From positions 171,768 to 235,767 of the forward strand of contig CAJQUW010002150.1 of assembly GCA_907163375.1 (NCBI GenBank): a DNA stretch of 64,000 bases, read 5' to 3'. Below the pieces are notes generated by a model. It did no database searches. It was not told the origin of the DNA and worked only from the letters and a program-made list of their open reading frames with translations. This DNA is from Prostheceraeus crozeri (taxonomy: Eukaryota; Platyhelminthes; Polycladida; Euryleptidae). Numbering within the stretch: position 1 is the stretch's first letter; every line of letters begins with the position of its first letter. Shown here piece after piece: positions 12,646 to 25,898 of the stretch. The translations under genes and the position numbers were made by a program.

Positions 12646-14635
12646 ATTAAAAGTAACACCAAGTAAGTTTACAGCATAGTAACAAGCCAATACTGACATT
12701 GTTCTAGTTGAATTATGGAGTGACGATGTTTCATCCCTTCAACTTAGCGGCTAATCCTCTAGCTCCACTGACCAAGAGTGAAAAGAGAGACGAATACAAC
12801 ACCAACTTCTATAGCTCAAAAGCACACGCAAGCCCTTCTTTTAAAAGTTAAAAATACCAATAGCAAGATCTACAAATACTTTTTAATACGCAAACATTTG
12901 AATTGTTGTTCAAAGTCTAAATGTCTATAAAGGCATGGAAACGTGAACTACGATGTAACATGCTGCAGTAGTAGACTATAAAAGATTAGAGGACATTAAA
13001 ATCAGCTGTTACATACAGTTCTTCCATCGTGAATGCGTGTCTCCTCAAATTGTTGTCTGGCCGCTAACCAGCTGTTGCAATCAAATATCCAAATGTAAAT
13101 TAAACTAAGGCGCAAGTACAGCTGTAAATGAAGTCACCTCTGAGTTGGTTTGAAATATGTCGGTTGTGAAGACGATCATTAACTTCGCTTGACTTTAATT
13201 TCATACATGATTACAATTGTTACGTTGCCGAGACATCGATGGAAGTGATAAGAGAAGATGTTATCATTCTCTGATGATTCTCTGCCAGAATTCAGTTGGA
13301 TGATTTCACAAATCTTTTTAACGAGCTGCAATTCAAATTTTTCATTAACAATCAGTCAATTTGGATCTTCCAAAACAGGCAGCAGGCGAAATCGGTTGCT
13401 TGGACTGTAATTGGGTTGACCGTAACTTAGCCAAGTTACTTAAGCCAATCTTCACCACTTGATTGCGACTAGATACCATCAAGTCACACAAGGATTGATT
13501 CAATAGATAATGTAAGCTGCCCATAATCCATCTATGGTTTCTCAATTAATACACAATTTATTACATTCCTCTGACATGCGTCTCTGAATACGTCAGCGAA
13601 TTCAGGATGTTTATTCACCGGAAATGAATGAAACATTTCTGATCTCCTTCTTTAGAAGACAATAAATTTCAGAAACACAAGCATGTGAAGAAGACTTCAA
13701 GCAAGAGGGCAGTACACTCATTGGCGATGCATCAGTAGGACCGTTAATTAGGTACAAATTATATTTTTGGCATTTCCTGTAGCTAATCAGCAGCTGATGC
13801 TTCCACGCATGTGGAATACGAGAATTAAATACTTTTTAAGAACTTTTCAGCAACATCTTTTTGCTATCAAACTCAATATTCAGAAATAGTCGCAGCTTTT
13901 TCAAGTTTACGTTTGGTGGTGCGCATCGTTTGTTATTTTGTGGCATGACAGATCTTGCTAAGGACAGATTTTTTAATAACAACAAGCTTCTTCTTCACTC
14001 GGTCCTTAACATTTTGTTTCTGCGCTATTATGCACTTTTCTTAAGCCTTTGGTTCAGTAGGCAAAAAGGATGCATTGGAAAGATTTAGGAGTAATCACAA
14101 TAGTCTCAGTAAACAAAATGACAGACAATAATTTCTGTATTTCATAAATTAGCACAGAAGAGTTGCTTTAATGATTGGAATAATGTGAAAATTAATCCGA
14201 ATATGCCAATTAGCCAGTACATAGATGGGCCAGAAAAACACGTCTTTTGTCTAATAATAAGTCAAGGTATTTTCTGAAATAAGAGACATCAAGCATCATT
14301 ACTAAAATAGCTGCATTCGCTTACAAATGAATTAAGAGTAGGCATGTGACAAAATTTCCATCCAATATGTCGAAGTACAAATCCAAATAATCAAAAAAAC
14401 AAAAAGTAAATTTCTTCTATACTTTGAGTGCAGAAAACTCCATGACTGCACGAAAGTCCCGCCCGGAATGTTGACGGTAGTCACAATTTGATATGTTATT
14501 TGACAAATATTCATTCATTTATTCAGCGCATAAGTTTTGGGTAGCGTATTCAAGAATGACTTCAAGGTCACTTTACAAAGAAAGGAGTACACAGAAAGCA
14601 GAAATTCTACATAGGAAATATTACGGTTTTAATGC
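12646..14635. other. No gene recognised
   Basis: Short frames only, no motif recognised on either strand. Confidence 0.45.
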
Positions 14636-14639
14636 AGAG

Positions 14640-14870
14640 AATGCTTGAAGGACGAGAGGAAGTTTGGTCAGTCACTGATGAGGGCAGGGAATTCCAGACT
14701 TTTGCAGCAGCGGAATAAACCTGCGGTGTATTATTGAAATAGGAGGGGTCCAAGAACGGAGCCTTGTGGAATACAATGAGCAGTTAGGAGAAGGGGTCGA
14801 AGGTCGATTGAGATGGCGAACAGAGCGAGACCTTGAGCCCATGAATGAATCACACACCCCACAGAGTACG
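14640..14870 (-). pseudogene. LINE reverse transcriptase remnant with internal deletion
   Basis: On the minus strand at about 14734-14775 the frame reads IPQGSVLGPLLF, a strong match to the GVPQGSVLGPLLF block of non-LTR retrotransposon RTs. About 20 codons downstream it reads KSLEFPALISD and then SSFKHSLH, which resembles the extreme C-terminus of CR1/L2-like ORF2 (WNSLP ... FK). The YADD catalytic block that should lie between is missing, so the copy is internally deleted, and a stop follows GPLLFQ. The upstream part is not recognisable. Confidence 0.75.
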
Positions 14871-17800
14871 CGACATTGTCATTGTCTGTCGCCCACATCA
14901 CAGATTGCGATGCGCTGCCTTTGAAAGCACTGAAAGCAGATCGGTGTTGACCGGAGGGGGTGGCTTGTTGATTGATTCCTCTGCGCCGTTTACTAAAAAG
15001 TCAATGCCGATGGCCATGCGCTGCTCTTCGGTAGCATGTATTGAATTCATGACAGACTTCCATAATAATTGCATTCTTAGGAATTCTATTGATAACTCAA
15101 AGGAAACAAATATTCAGAAATTTTGTGGGAGGTTAAATTTGATGCGAGTTTGTCTCCACGGGGAGATTCCGAGGTGAGTGAAGGTTTCGGGCTCCACCAA
15201 CATGGCTCCTAAAGTATTGCAAAGAAAAGACGATGCAACAGATTTGGCGTACTGGACAATTGATGTGATTAAATTACACGATTTTATATTCAACATGTGA
15301 TTCTTGCAGAAATGTCCCCGTTGTAATGACAGCAGGGTGCTGCCTCGACTGCCCTTCCATTGTGCACGCCTATGCTCAGGAAAATTGGATGCGGAATAGG
15401 AGGTGTATAGAGTCCAAAATGGTCCGAAGTAAAAGCACGAAGACTCTTGCCCTATCCATACTTGAAAGTGGGCTACCCAGTCCCGTCTCATTCATGGTCA
15501 TCTAGCGGGGAGTTAGGCTTCATTAGTGTTTCCCCTTCTCTTCCAATCTCGATGTGAGCGTGTCGTGGATTGGGTCAAACAAACATAAATACCATTTTGT
15601 TTATTCAGAGTTAAAATTAGGGATGGTATGCAGTCTCTCATCCCGTTATCTTATAGGTCGGCCTATTAAACCCATGAGGGGACCCCCCCAATTCCTTTGC
15701 TACCGGCCTACAATCAGATGTCAATAACTTTGCTTTATCGCGGTCTGCTGGAAAATAGCTTTGCAATTGATTTCCTGAAGATTCACATCAAGTAATTAAT
15801 TACTTTACAATTGCACTTTAAAACATCAATTTTCCAAGGAAAGCTGTTCAAACAGAGCATGTTTTGATGAAAGCAAATTGCAGGATAATATTTCGTGGAT
15901 GCAGGCAAGATACAGGTCAAACTCAAAGCAAATGAAAAGCAATTGAACAGTGAATCAGCATGCATTGAATAAGCTGCTGCTGAAGCAGGGCTGAGGAGAG
16001 TCCAACAGACGACAGAGCATTTATGGAAGCTTCATCCAAAGCAAATTCTCCGCTTTTCAACGGCAGCCATGCAGTTGACGTGATCATCTGACCAGAGTGG
16101 AAACCAGATCCACTCCGACAAAAATTCGGTTCGCTGTCCCTACTGAGAACGAAAGAACTTCAGTGAATCTTCAAATTAAACCTTTTGCATTGTGCTTGGG
16201 CTGACGGCTGCATTCCAAGTCTTTACATTTAGACTGAGTGTCCTGACGCGTTTTCGAGACATCAAGGTTTTCCTACATAATACTGAATACTTCAAATATG
16301 AATGGGAATGGGGGGCGCTTGCAGAAGTACTTTGATTGAAGATTATTTCTTAGTGATAAAGGCAGCAATGGTTCTTCAAGCCTTCATAAGCAAGTATGTC
16401 ACTGACAAATCTCGAAACATTTTGCTGAAAGAAGTTTCGTTCAAGAGATCGATGAAGACATGAAGTTCCTCGTGTGTCTTAACATGTCGAGAGGAATCTC
16501 AACAACGATTCTCCTTCAATTGGTCTGGAAAACGGCTGCTCCTGGCGAGTGAGGAAGCTTATTCCGTCTCCAAATCACAGGGTGATGACCACTCATTACT
16601 CCATGTTATCCAATCTCGGTAGATGGTGGTCCAGCATCACACTGAAAAAGTATTATGGGTAGTAATTGTAAAAAGTGGGATGACCTTTGATGTGTTCACT
16701 ATTCGTTATAAGAGAATATTCCACCTGATCCAATGCAGATGCACGTCCAAACAGTCAGCGCTGGTGTTTTGCGCACATTCTCTATTGTGCACTGTTTACG
16801 AAGCAATCTTCGATGCGCACACATGGAAAACAAGGCGGGAAACTATACCTTGAGGTCAACGATGTCTACAATCAATATTTGATTTACTTGTGTTGATGAA
16901 ACAGTGCCTCATTTCTGTTCTGCTGCACACCGACCGATGTATTGTAGCACTTTTATGCAAGAAAGTTGAAACATTTCCCTATCGCCAATTATTATCTCTT
17001 CTTCTACACTTACTCCGTATCTCAGTTAACCTTGCCGTTTTGAGTGTTTGGCTACTCCCTGACGATCGAATCAATTGCTAGCGAAAACCCTCCGAATAAT
17101 GACATGGAATTTGATAATGGTTGAATCAGAATCACGGTTTGCAATGTAGCAAGCGTAGGCTACTCGGGGGTCTGAGGCCGGACCCGCATGCTTTTCAATT
17201 CCCATGTTTGCCTTAACGTTCTCATCGATGTTTCCTGCTTACATCGGTCCTCGGAAAATATGCAGGATCCTGTAAATTCAGGGAAAGTGAAATATTCATT
17301 AATCAATTGTGGAAAAGTAAACATGCAAAAGATGAGAACAATCAATTGTCTATTCGTTGAAAAAATACAAGAACACTTGTTGGATGAAATTCAAAAGCAC
17401 TGAGAAGCTATTGACTAAGCAAACAAAGAATGATAAAGAATAGGAACTGAAGCGTGAAGGGAACAAAACACTTGCGATAAGGAAACATGACTTGGACAAT
17501 TTAGTCACAAAGAGCTGATTCTTAAAATACGTGATGGAATGTCAAGTTGCCCAACATCAATCTAAAATTCAATGAGTAAAAGAGCATCAGTAAATGAATT
17601 ACCGAAGAAATTTACGGAAGCACATTCTGATTGATAAGTGCCTGAACATTATTATTTGATGAAAATGAAGAAAAAGAAAAGAAAAAGCCAGTTGACAACA
17701 CAAATTTCTGTTTTCCGTTGAACTAATATCGAATTGCTTTGATGAAGAGAGACAATTAATGGAGATTGTAAATAGTTGTGTGAAGTTTCCTCAAGAATAT

Positions 17801-18938
17801 AAAGTGAAGGTGCGTGTTCATTATAAGAGAAGAAAATAAGGAAATACAATAAGAAACAAATTTGCATCAGATGATCATGCTATGTATCCATTTACCTGTA
17901 ATGAAGATGTTTGTAGCAATATCCAGTATTGACTGTACAATTAACCCTGTGAAAATAACGTCAAAACTTTATGAAAGCAACGGATCAATAATACTCAGTT
18001 CTGTGCAGCTCAGAACAAAACCAAGGAGCTCTCATTCTTGCATGAAAATCATGTTCAAAGATGTAGTCCAGACAAAAATGCACTCCAATTAAAGCTGAAT
18101 TCACTTCGATCAAAGAAAAATCCCCTTAACTCGATAAACATGATGGGTCTCACCCGTAACCTAACCACCATAATTGTAAATCTCAAATTTACCCGGACAT
18201 GGCTGCGACTTTAAATAGGGAGTTGTACCGATGTTGAGAGATGTGAGCTAGGCCTGCTTATGATTCCTCAAATTGGATGAAATGCAGCTATTCAGGTTTG
18301 TTCCTATTTTTCAACTGAGAATGCAACTCAATATTTGATTATTATATTCACGTGTATATCGTAATCTAACTGTTGCTTAACTTGTTATATGATAATTTCA
18401 TTATCATTCTGGGTATTTATCAAATCAAGAAAGAACACATAAATAGGATCCATCTCATACATGGTGAAGTATTACTTTTTATAACATTCAAAACATGCTA
18501 GTGAATTCTCATTGACTCACACAGCATGAATTCAAGCATTTCAAAGATCTTTGTACCGTGCAGCGAATTTTACTGTTTTTCCCTGACTTCACTTTACCGC
18601 CAAGCCAATGAAAGCAGACACTCTGGATTAAAGCCACATTCAGTCACTATATAAACTCGCACATTGAGTCTACATTACATGTACATGTGAGCAACAGTTG
18701 CTGTACATGTACGATACATTGCGGTTACTAATCAAGAAATAGTAGCAAGTTTGTTTATTCGCTGTTCACTGCACAGTCCAATATGCTAGAAGGCTATAAT
18801 TGAAGCAAAGCTTTTAACGCAAGTTTTGCAAATGACTATCGAGCATGGACCACATGTGAAGTACAATGCGAATCCATATTCTAGCACTCTCCTACTACTC
18901 GTGCATTTCAGACAGTGATATGTCATCAATAGAAGCAA
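14871..18938. other. About 4 kb without a recognisable gene
   Basis: The longest frame is 125 codons, minus strand, 15114-15491, with no domain I recognise. The other frames, such as 16623-16853 and 16890-17081, have no homologous look either. No shared repeat was noticed. Confidence 0.4.
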
Positions 18939-19152
18939 AATTGGCGGTGCTAGCGTCCTAAGATCCATAGTCCCCACTGGCGTCCACGCCAATCGGTCCT
19001 GAAATTGGCGGAGATAGCGTCCTAAGATCCATAGTCCCCACTAGCGTCCACGCCAATCGGTCCTGAAATTGGCGGAGATAGCGTCCAAAGATCCATAGTC
19101 CCCGCTAGGGTCCACGCCAATCGGTCCTGAAATTGGCGGAGATAGCGTCAAT
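18939..19152. repeat. 64-bp minisatellite, about 3.3 copies
   Basis: The landmark TTGGCGG recurs at 18941, 19005, 19069 and 19133, an exact 64-base period. Units contain AAGATCCATAGTCCCC and CCACGCCAATCGGTCCTGAA. The array is more GC-rich than its flanks, and the units differ at only a few positions. Confidence 0.92.
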
Positions 19153-19841
19153 TGGTACGAATAATCAATTCGTAGCCTCTATTTTTTCATTGTGGATCAC
19201 CGATTTTGAAATTCAACGACGCTGCAAATCTTTTTACTGCAAAATTCTACAACCAGCACCTCAAAGACAGGAATATGCTAGATATGATAAAAAGCGATAT
19301 TTGGGAAGCTCCACTGAGCATACCCTAAAAGCAAGAATTCATTTGTGCATTGCCGGTCAAGTGCCAGGTGCCGTCTTTCTCAGAATATACCGTACACCCC
19401 TGTATTCATGAAAACAGCAGCACTGTGATAGATATATTTTCGCTTTGAATTGCAGATGTTCCGAAATTCGTCTAGAAAATGACATTGCCTGAATGTCTGA
19501 AGGCAGGATTGCAGATAGCGACATCGTCAAGCATTTTCGAGGTCATTGGTTCAAGGCTGCCAATGGCTGCACTAAAAAGCATTGGGTTGAAGTCCGAACC
19601 CTGTGGGCAGCTAGAAGTGATGACCATGAGATTGCTTGGGATGGAATCAATGCGATACATAGAAATCCGACAGTCTGTTGACAATCTATAATAATAAAGG
19701 ACTAGGGATATTGAAGGCAGTAGTATGTCGTGAAGTGGCGGCTTCCACGCCGTTACTGGAAGCTTGTAATTAAAGATCACACAACGAGCGATTACACGAG
19801 GCCGAACCACGGAGTTTAGTCGAGAGTGGAGTAACCGCATT
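19153..19841. other. No gene assigned; overlapping frames on both strands
   Basis: Frames at 19133-19411 (+), 19479-19691 (+) and 19472-19852 (-) overlap each other. None has a recognisable domain and their real coding status is unresolved. Confidence 0.3.
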
Positions 19842-19849
19842 GCCGCCAC

Positions 19850-20111
19850 CATAGAAATAAACTGTTTAGGCCTATATGAAGTTGGCTAGAATGGAAATTG
19901 ACTCAAGGTCACGGCACATCCGAGGGAACTAAGTTGGGGCATGAAGAGCCAATTAAAAGCTTAGATTTACTCATGTGACTGATTCTAACCCAATGATATA
20001 GACGTTGGCAGGTGCATCTAAGTGAAAATGCGTGCGATTTATGTGCCGTTATTGTGCATTGCATGAAGCTTAATTTCCATTCTAGAGGTTTTATTGTTGT
20101 CAATTTCTATG
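19850..20111 (+). mobile_element. 262-bp hAT-like MITE, CATAGAAAT family
   Basis: Starts CATAGAAAT and ends ATTTCTATG, with a second inner inverted motif TAGAATGGAAATT. The flanks GCCGCCAC (19842-19849) and GTCGCCAC (20112-20119) match at 7 of 8 positions. It is nearly the same sequence as 50353-50607, which has a perfect 8-bp duplication. Confidence 0.9.
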
Positions 20112-20119
20112 GTCGCCAC

Positions 20120-20673
20120 AGTTTTCTACCAAACTGACATTACTTCCTCGATGTATGAGTTGTGTGAATCATAGATATTTCTGAAACCGTTTCTAAACTA
20201 TCGACAGGTAGAATTTCATTGTCTTATTGGTTTGTCGATTTGTCATAGGCCCTTCTCGAGTTGCCAAATCGATGTGACCTTGGAAAAATTTGCACTTTTT
20301 ACATGAACTTCGTCAAGGTCTCTTCGAAATTTTCAGTCGGTTTGGAAAAACCGGCAATTCTAAGTTTGAAAACAAATTATCAAATTGCAATTGCGTCCAA
20401 AATATTTTGATAAAACCAAAAGTTTAGATTTCTTTGTTTTACTGTTGGTCATGCACAAGAAAATTTAAAATGTCGAAAAGCCAATGCATACAGTTTATTC
20501 TTTTGATGTTGATGTCTAAATTTTTTTCCTATTCTCCAACTCCAATCTCTAGTGTAGTCTTTCTGTAAATGTCCACTCATCAGTTTCAGCTAAATTCATA
20601 GCACGGTGATTATTCATTGAAATATAACATATATTCATTTTATATATTCATTGAAACAAACACTTTTCGTTAA
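20120..20673. other. No gene recognised
   Basis: AT-rich DNA without motif-bearing frames. It lies between a MITE and the tyrosine-recombinase element end. Confidence 0.4.
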
Positions 20674-21072
20674 AGTATATCAACAATTTTCCTGAAATTT
20701 CTATGTTAAAATTTGCAGTTACACCAACGAAAAGTGTCTGCTTGCACACATTGCTTCATCCTCTGTCACTGAATGATAACTCATTTGAAAGATCATAATC
20801 TGTAGATGATTTCTATAATAACCAGTTCAACAAAATACCAATTTGTGTAACTTCTATGAGCAAAAATTCGAAAAAATGGAGTCAACACCTTAAATGTCAC
20901 AGTATTACCACTGGAAATACATAGGATTGTGTTATCCTCTCTATTTCTGAAAAGCAAATGATCTGATCCGGCAGACGCGAAGTTTTGCAGTAGGTTAGAG
21001 GTGTACTATGCTATGTGAAAGTTTTATGTACTACCTCGTTCCCTGCAGAAGTTCGTGCTAGCTCCCGGACTA
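20674..21072 (-). mobile_element. One end of the tyrosine-recombinase element family
   Basis: This is an inverted, near-identical copy of 30137-30535, the 3-prime flank and terminus of the recombinase element. It ends in AGCTCCCGGACTA. Similarity stops at about 20673, so only the non-coding end is present and no recombinase frame remains. It abuts the truncated MITE at 21073, whose intact relatives read GACTAGAAGGG where this junction reads GACTAAGAAGGG. Confidence 0.85.
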
Positions 21073-21554
21073 AGAAGGGAAGCATTGGAACATGTAACGT
21101 TATTGAAATGGCACGATCTCCTGACTAAATACCATAGAAATCGAACAATAGGCAGCCAGTTCAACATTAAACACGCCAAATTGTGCAAAGTTTCAGTGAC
21201 TGTTATCAACCGTATCACACACCAAAGAGACACAGACGATGTCAAGTTCTGCAGAGAAGTTTGTGAACGTTTTTTCGTGCGCCTGCTAACTTTTTTAAAA
21301 ATGATCGGAGGGCACAACTTTATCGAGAAAACTATTGCGCAATGATCTGAATTCTTCGAATGTGAAGGAATCGTGGCGATCGGAGCATTTTGAAGGAATT
21401 CACAGAAATCCGCAAGCGACGCACGACTATTTCCTATCTCTGTAAGGTATTAGAAATGTCTTTTTGCCCACTTATTAAGTTCCTGCATGCGCCATCTGTT
21501 TGAATCAGTTTACACTTCTAGCAAAGTGATACGATTGAACAATCTAATTCTGTG
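21073..21554 (+). mobile_element. hAT-like MITE, CACAGAATTAGA family, copy C (left end missing)
   Basis: Begins at the internal AGAAGGGAAGCATTGGAACA and runs to CTAATTCTGTG. The first 40 or so bases of the family are replaced by the recombinase-element terminus. Confidence 0.85.
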
Positions 21555-23522
21555 GTTTCTGCAATTGCATAGAAATCGGTTCAATGAACTGCATCACACT
21601 TGCAAAGAAGTCTCACAACTGTGGGTGCAAGTGAATTAGAACACTGGTACTGTGCGACTATTTGCAGATATTCACCATCATTTTTCTTTACATATAAAAG
21701 CATTCTGATGAAATAACTTGCAATAAATCGCTTTTCGTCAAGAATTCATAACCAATCCAGCTTTCAGTAATTCGATTCTTCTCAAGATTTAATAACATTG
21801 ACCTAGTTGGTGCGAGCACTCTGTTCATGCAGCATCTTCCTCATACACTTCATCATTGATTAAAATATAAAGATTTCTAGAACGTGGAGACGATGACGTT
21901 TCATCGCAATGTAAGTTGAAGGAAATAAATACTTTATTGCATGACTAAGTGTTTTGTGAGTGACAGACCTTTATGTGCGTCATTAACTAAATGAAGTAAA
22001 GATATTCAGAGAATATAAGCAGCTATTATTCATTAATTATGACCTATTCTCTAAGGAATATTCTCATTATACGACATAAGTATGACATAAACACTCTTTT
22101 ATGATAATGGGCACAATCTCCTGTTGTTAACGATATATCAAGCAGGTGGAATTCACAAATAACAATGGCAATTACCACGGCATTAGAAATTAACTTTTCC
22201 CACTTCAATACATAACTGTCTCGTTATTAAGATGTTAGAACAAATTTTAGAGAAGCTTTTGTCAAACGAAGTTAATAATTAAAATCTTTTAAATCGATCA
22301 TCTTTAAAGTACAAGAAAATGGATAATAGACAGGAGTAAGTAACTTTTATGAAATGGCGAATATTTTATGTAAGAAATTCTTCAAATCGCATGCTTGGGC
22401 AACATTGATTTCAACACTTTCTAAATTTCCTCAAAGAATGACCAACTTAAGTGATCAACTACAGATTGAAATCAGAATGGCGAGTCGCGAGAAGAGACCA
22501 TAGAAGTTTGAGTTCTCGCTTTGCTAACCCACGCCTCACTGTGTTGTTGTGACAAACGCGCACTGCTGAGGGGGATGCTCAGCGTCCCCTTGGTTATTTC
22601 CGAAACCATTTGACCAAATTCAAAGCAAAATACATCAAATGAACGCTCTTATGATGACGAGTAAGAATATTATGATAAAAAAGATACAAGAAGTAAAACG
22701 TTCAGATTAGAAATAGTAATGATAATTAGTAAGTTTGTATTTTATAATCCGGTCCAATTACGAAAATTTCACAATTTTGAATTAAAAACTTCGAAGTCCA
22801 TAGAAGTAGATAATAGCACACTAGAATGGAAGTTTGATATCTTGCCTATGTACAATGATGGCACATGGAAAAATCTATGGTTTGTAGATCAGATTCGATC
22901 TAAAACAATGTATCTTACTGACGCTATTTGCCAAGTTGGTTCTGGAAGCTGTTGACAGCAAATTACAGGATTTTCATGAAGAGAATTTTAAGTGAGATGG
23001 TGGTACTGTTTCATTTGAAATATAACCTACTCTTCCATGGATTAATATACTGTGTCTATTTGTAGCAGTCATTGACAACTATTTTCCAATTTTTCAATAC
23101 TGGAATACGAATTAAAAATTAGTTCACAGAGTCATAATTGAAAGTGGTCGGTGTACTGGTTGTCAGAACATCTCAAGAATTCACAGATAAAAATTCTAAT
23201 TATTGGAAAACTTCTTCGTCAAGCGGTCAAGAAACATAGCGTTTTCTGGAATAAACACATTGGAAGCTTCTTTACCTAAAATCATTTCTCAGATAAATTA
23301 AATGTCGCTGGAACTTTTCAATTAATCATTGAATGACACGTGATATTTTGGAGACTCATATTCGAATGCATGTAGAGATTTTGAAAATTATTCCGAACAG
23401 GGGAACCCTTTGAAGTAAAATGAATACTCTAAGATTTCTTGGCCTCTGATTACAAGATGGAGTGATGCATGTTCTGTAAATCGACATTACAAGTTGCACA
23501 TGTGTCTCATTGTACTCTTGAT
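21555..23522. other. About 2 kb without a recognisable gene
   Basis: Short frames only, for example 22719-22955 (+). Near 22796 a TCCATAGAAGTAGATAATAG motif resembles 56693, a possible trace of a small repeat. Confidence 0.4.
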
Positions 23523-23820
23523 AGATTATAGGAGCGATATTTCAAAATGATGAACGTAGAGAACGTTTTACAGGATTCTTCTTTGTCATCCTGTCGCTGC
23601 AGTATTTTGCAAATTCACTATTGCTTTTGTGTACCTGATCTTTGGACAAGGGGCAACAATCCACATCACAAATTGGATTGATAAATACAGATGCCAATCA
23701 GAAAACGTGGAAACCAGATCGCACAATTTGCATTTTGCCCCAACTAAGTTCCCCGGAGTGTGCCATAATTTTCATGCAATTTCCATTCTAGGACTTTCTA
23801 TGGTATTGTTAATCTCTATG
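23523..23820 (-). mobile_element. CATAGAAAT-related element, copy inverted relative to 33556
   Basis: An inverted copy of about 33556-33850. Its right end, TTCCATTCTAGGACTTTCTA then TGGTATTG and CTCTATG, carries the terminal motifs of the CATAGAAAT family. The interior (for example GGGGCAACAATCCACATCAC) differs from the 19850 and 50353 copies. The left end is not defined. Confidence 0.7.
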
Positions 23821-24327
23821 TCAAAGTCTAAATAGAATCTACAAGGGACTTATCATTTTCTGTTCAAATTGACACAAGAACACTTTCCTTTATTAATTTG
23901 AATAGTCTTGATATTTACAAGAATACCTGAAAGCATTCAAAGCAAAAATAATGCAATATTCGACAAATCTGTCGTACATTCAAAAAGTTTGCAAATCTCA
24001 TTGTGACGAAAGCATTACGCCGATGTTATTCAAAATTCGTAAAAAGGTGTGGAATACGTACAAAATCAGCTTTCTAAAATTTGGATTTCGTATCTTCCTT
24101 CGTTTAGGAGCTGGATAAAAGTTTCGGTAGGAGGTTTGAGTTAATGAGACTAGAATGTTCTTCTTGGTTCTTTCAGCCGCTCGGTTATGCGCCAATTGCA
24201 GATGATAGTACATAGATGATTGTTTTCAGGTGAACTATCATAAGCTGTTTCATCAAAATGTTTTCATATAGAGATAATATAAATGATACACCATGAATAT
24301 GTACAAAATACAGTAATAAACTGCCGG

Positions 24328-24842
24328 CACAGAATTAGACAGGTCGTCTCTTCTTCTGTTTGACTAGAAAAGAAACATTGGAACATGTAACGTCGGCGTT
24401 ATTGAAATGGCATAATACTATGGCAGTCGAACAATGAGAAGCCAGTTCAACATTAAACACTCCAAATTGGTCGAAGTTTCAGTGACTGTTATCAACTGGA
24501 TCACATAGCAAAAAGACGCAGTCGCTGTCAAGTTCTACAGAAAAGCTTGGAACGTTTTCTCGTGCGCCTGCTAACTTTTCTTAATAATGATCGGAAGGAC
24601 CAGGATTATCGAGAAAAATTTTGCACAATGATCTGAGTTCTTCAAATCTGAAGGAATCGTGGCGATCGAAGCATTTTGAAGGAATTCACAGCAATCCGCA
24701 AGCGATGCACGACTATTTTTCCTATCTCTGTAAGGAATTAAAAAATTCTATTTGCACACTTATGAAATTACTTCAAGTGCCATCGTTTTGAATCAGTTTG
24801 CACTTCTAGCAAAATGATGCGGTTAAACAATCTAATTCTGTG
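24328..24842 (+). mobile_element. hAT-like MITE, CACAGAATTAGA family, copy D
   Basis: Complete, with ends CACAGAATTAGAC and TCTAATTCTGTG. Several internal small deletions compared with copy E. The flanking octamers ACTGCCGG and GTTACCAG do not match, so the target duplication is lost or the copy was rearranged. Confidence 0.85.
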
Positions 24843-25898
24843 GTTACCAGTATCTTCCTGTTGTCAACCACTGGATACCGCCATCGTTTAGGCGTCTTTG
24901 TCATGAAACGCATGTACATGAAGTCAACGTCCGTGTGCGTTCTTGGCCTTTATAATTATAGAGAGTCCGATTTCTAAGGAAGTGGCATACAATCAGTGCT
25001 TGACGACAGGTCTGAGCCTCTGGAAAAACCAGCTCGTGTGATCTCTTTCTTCTATTGCTGCCATGATCCTCCGTCCGAAATTCTGGATGAATTCTACAAC
25101 GCTACGGATACCGCAATGTCGAAGGAGAGGGACACAAATTGACTTTAAAGTTAATTGAAATATATTTCGCCTTACATGCGGTATTTGGATCTAAATTCAT
25201 CTACTGAGTGAGTTTGGCCATCAGTCGGTACCAATATGATAATCAAAAAAAGGGAGGATTTTAATTTTGTAATACAATTTCGGTGGAGAAAATTAACTTT
25301 TCTGATTATCGTAAATTCATCTATAAACGGTCGACTGCGTAGATATTTAGTGAAGGACAACAAATTTGAACAAAAGCTCTATACACTCAAGGCAAGTTGG
25401 ATAAATAGATTATGGTTCATTGTTCAGCGTCTTTTTGATAGTAGAAGACAGTCCACTCGTCGTGTACTCGTTGTACTACAACAATCGACTATTTCTCCCA
25501 ATCTTATCTCTCACAGGAGACACTTCTTCAAATGCAAAATGTCAATTAGTTGAAATAATGAGTAGCAGTTGTCAGACTCTTCGACAATCTCCCATTCTTA
25601 GATGTGAATTCCAGCAAATGCATGTGTTTCATGTCTATGATTGTGGCGGTCTAATTTTCAACTATCTCTGTGTCAAAAGACTTCAATATTTGTTTAAATT
25701 CTACTTTTAAAGCCACATTATTTTTCAAGATAGAAGTTCAAAATTCTTCTAACAAAAGCTTTTGATTAATCTCTGATATTAGAGACATTGTGATACCTGT
25801 CATACTGGTTTCCTGGTCGATGGACATCTCAGCAATTCACTAAAATGTGAAATATTCTGAGTAAGAAAGTCCTCCTGCTCACGGTCATCATGCATGTG
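24843..25898. other. No gene recognised
   Basis: Overlapping short frames at 25236-25710 have no recognisable domain. Confidence 0.4.

Noticed and set aside
15114-15491. 125-codon minus-strand frame as part of the neighbouring LINE
   Set aside because: It contains no recognisable RT, endonuclease or C-terminal block and is not in register with the LINE piece at 14640-14870.
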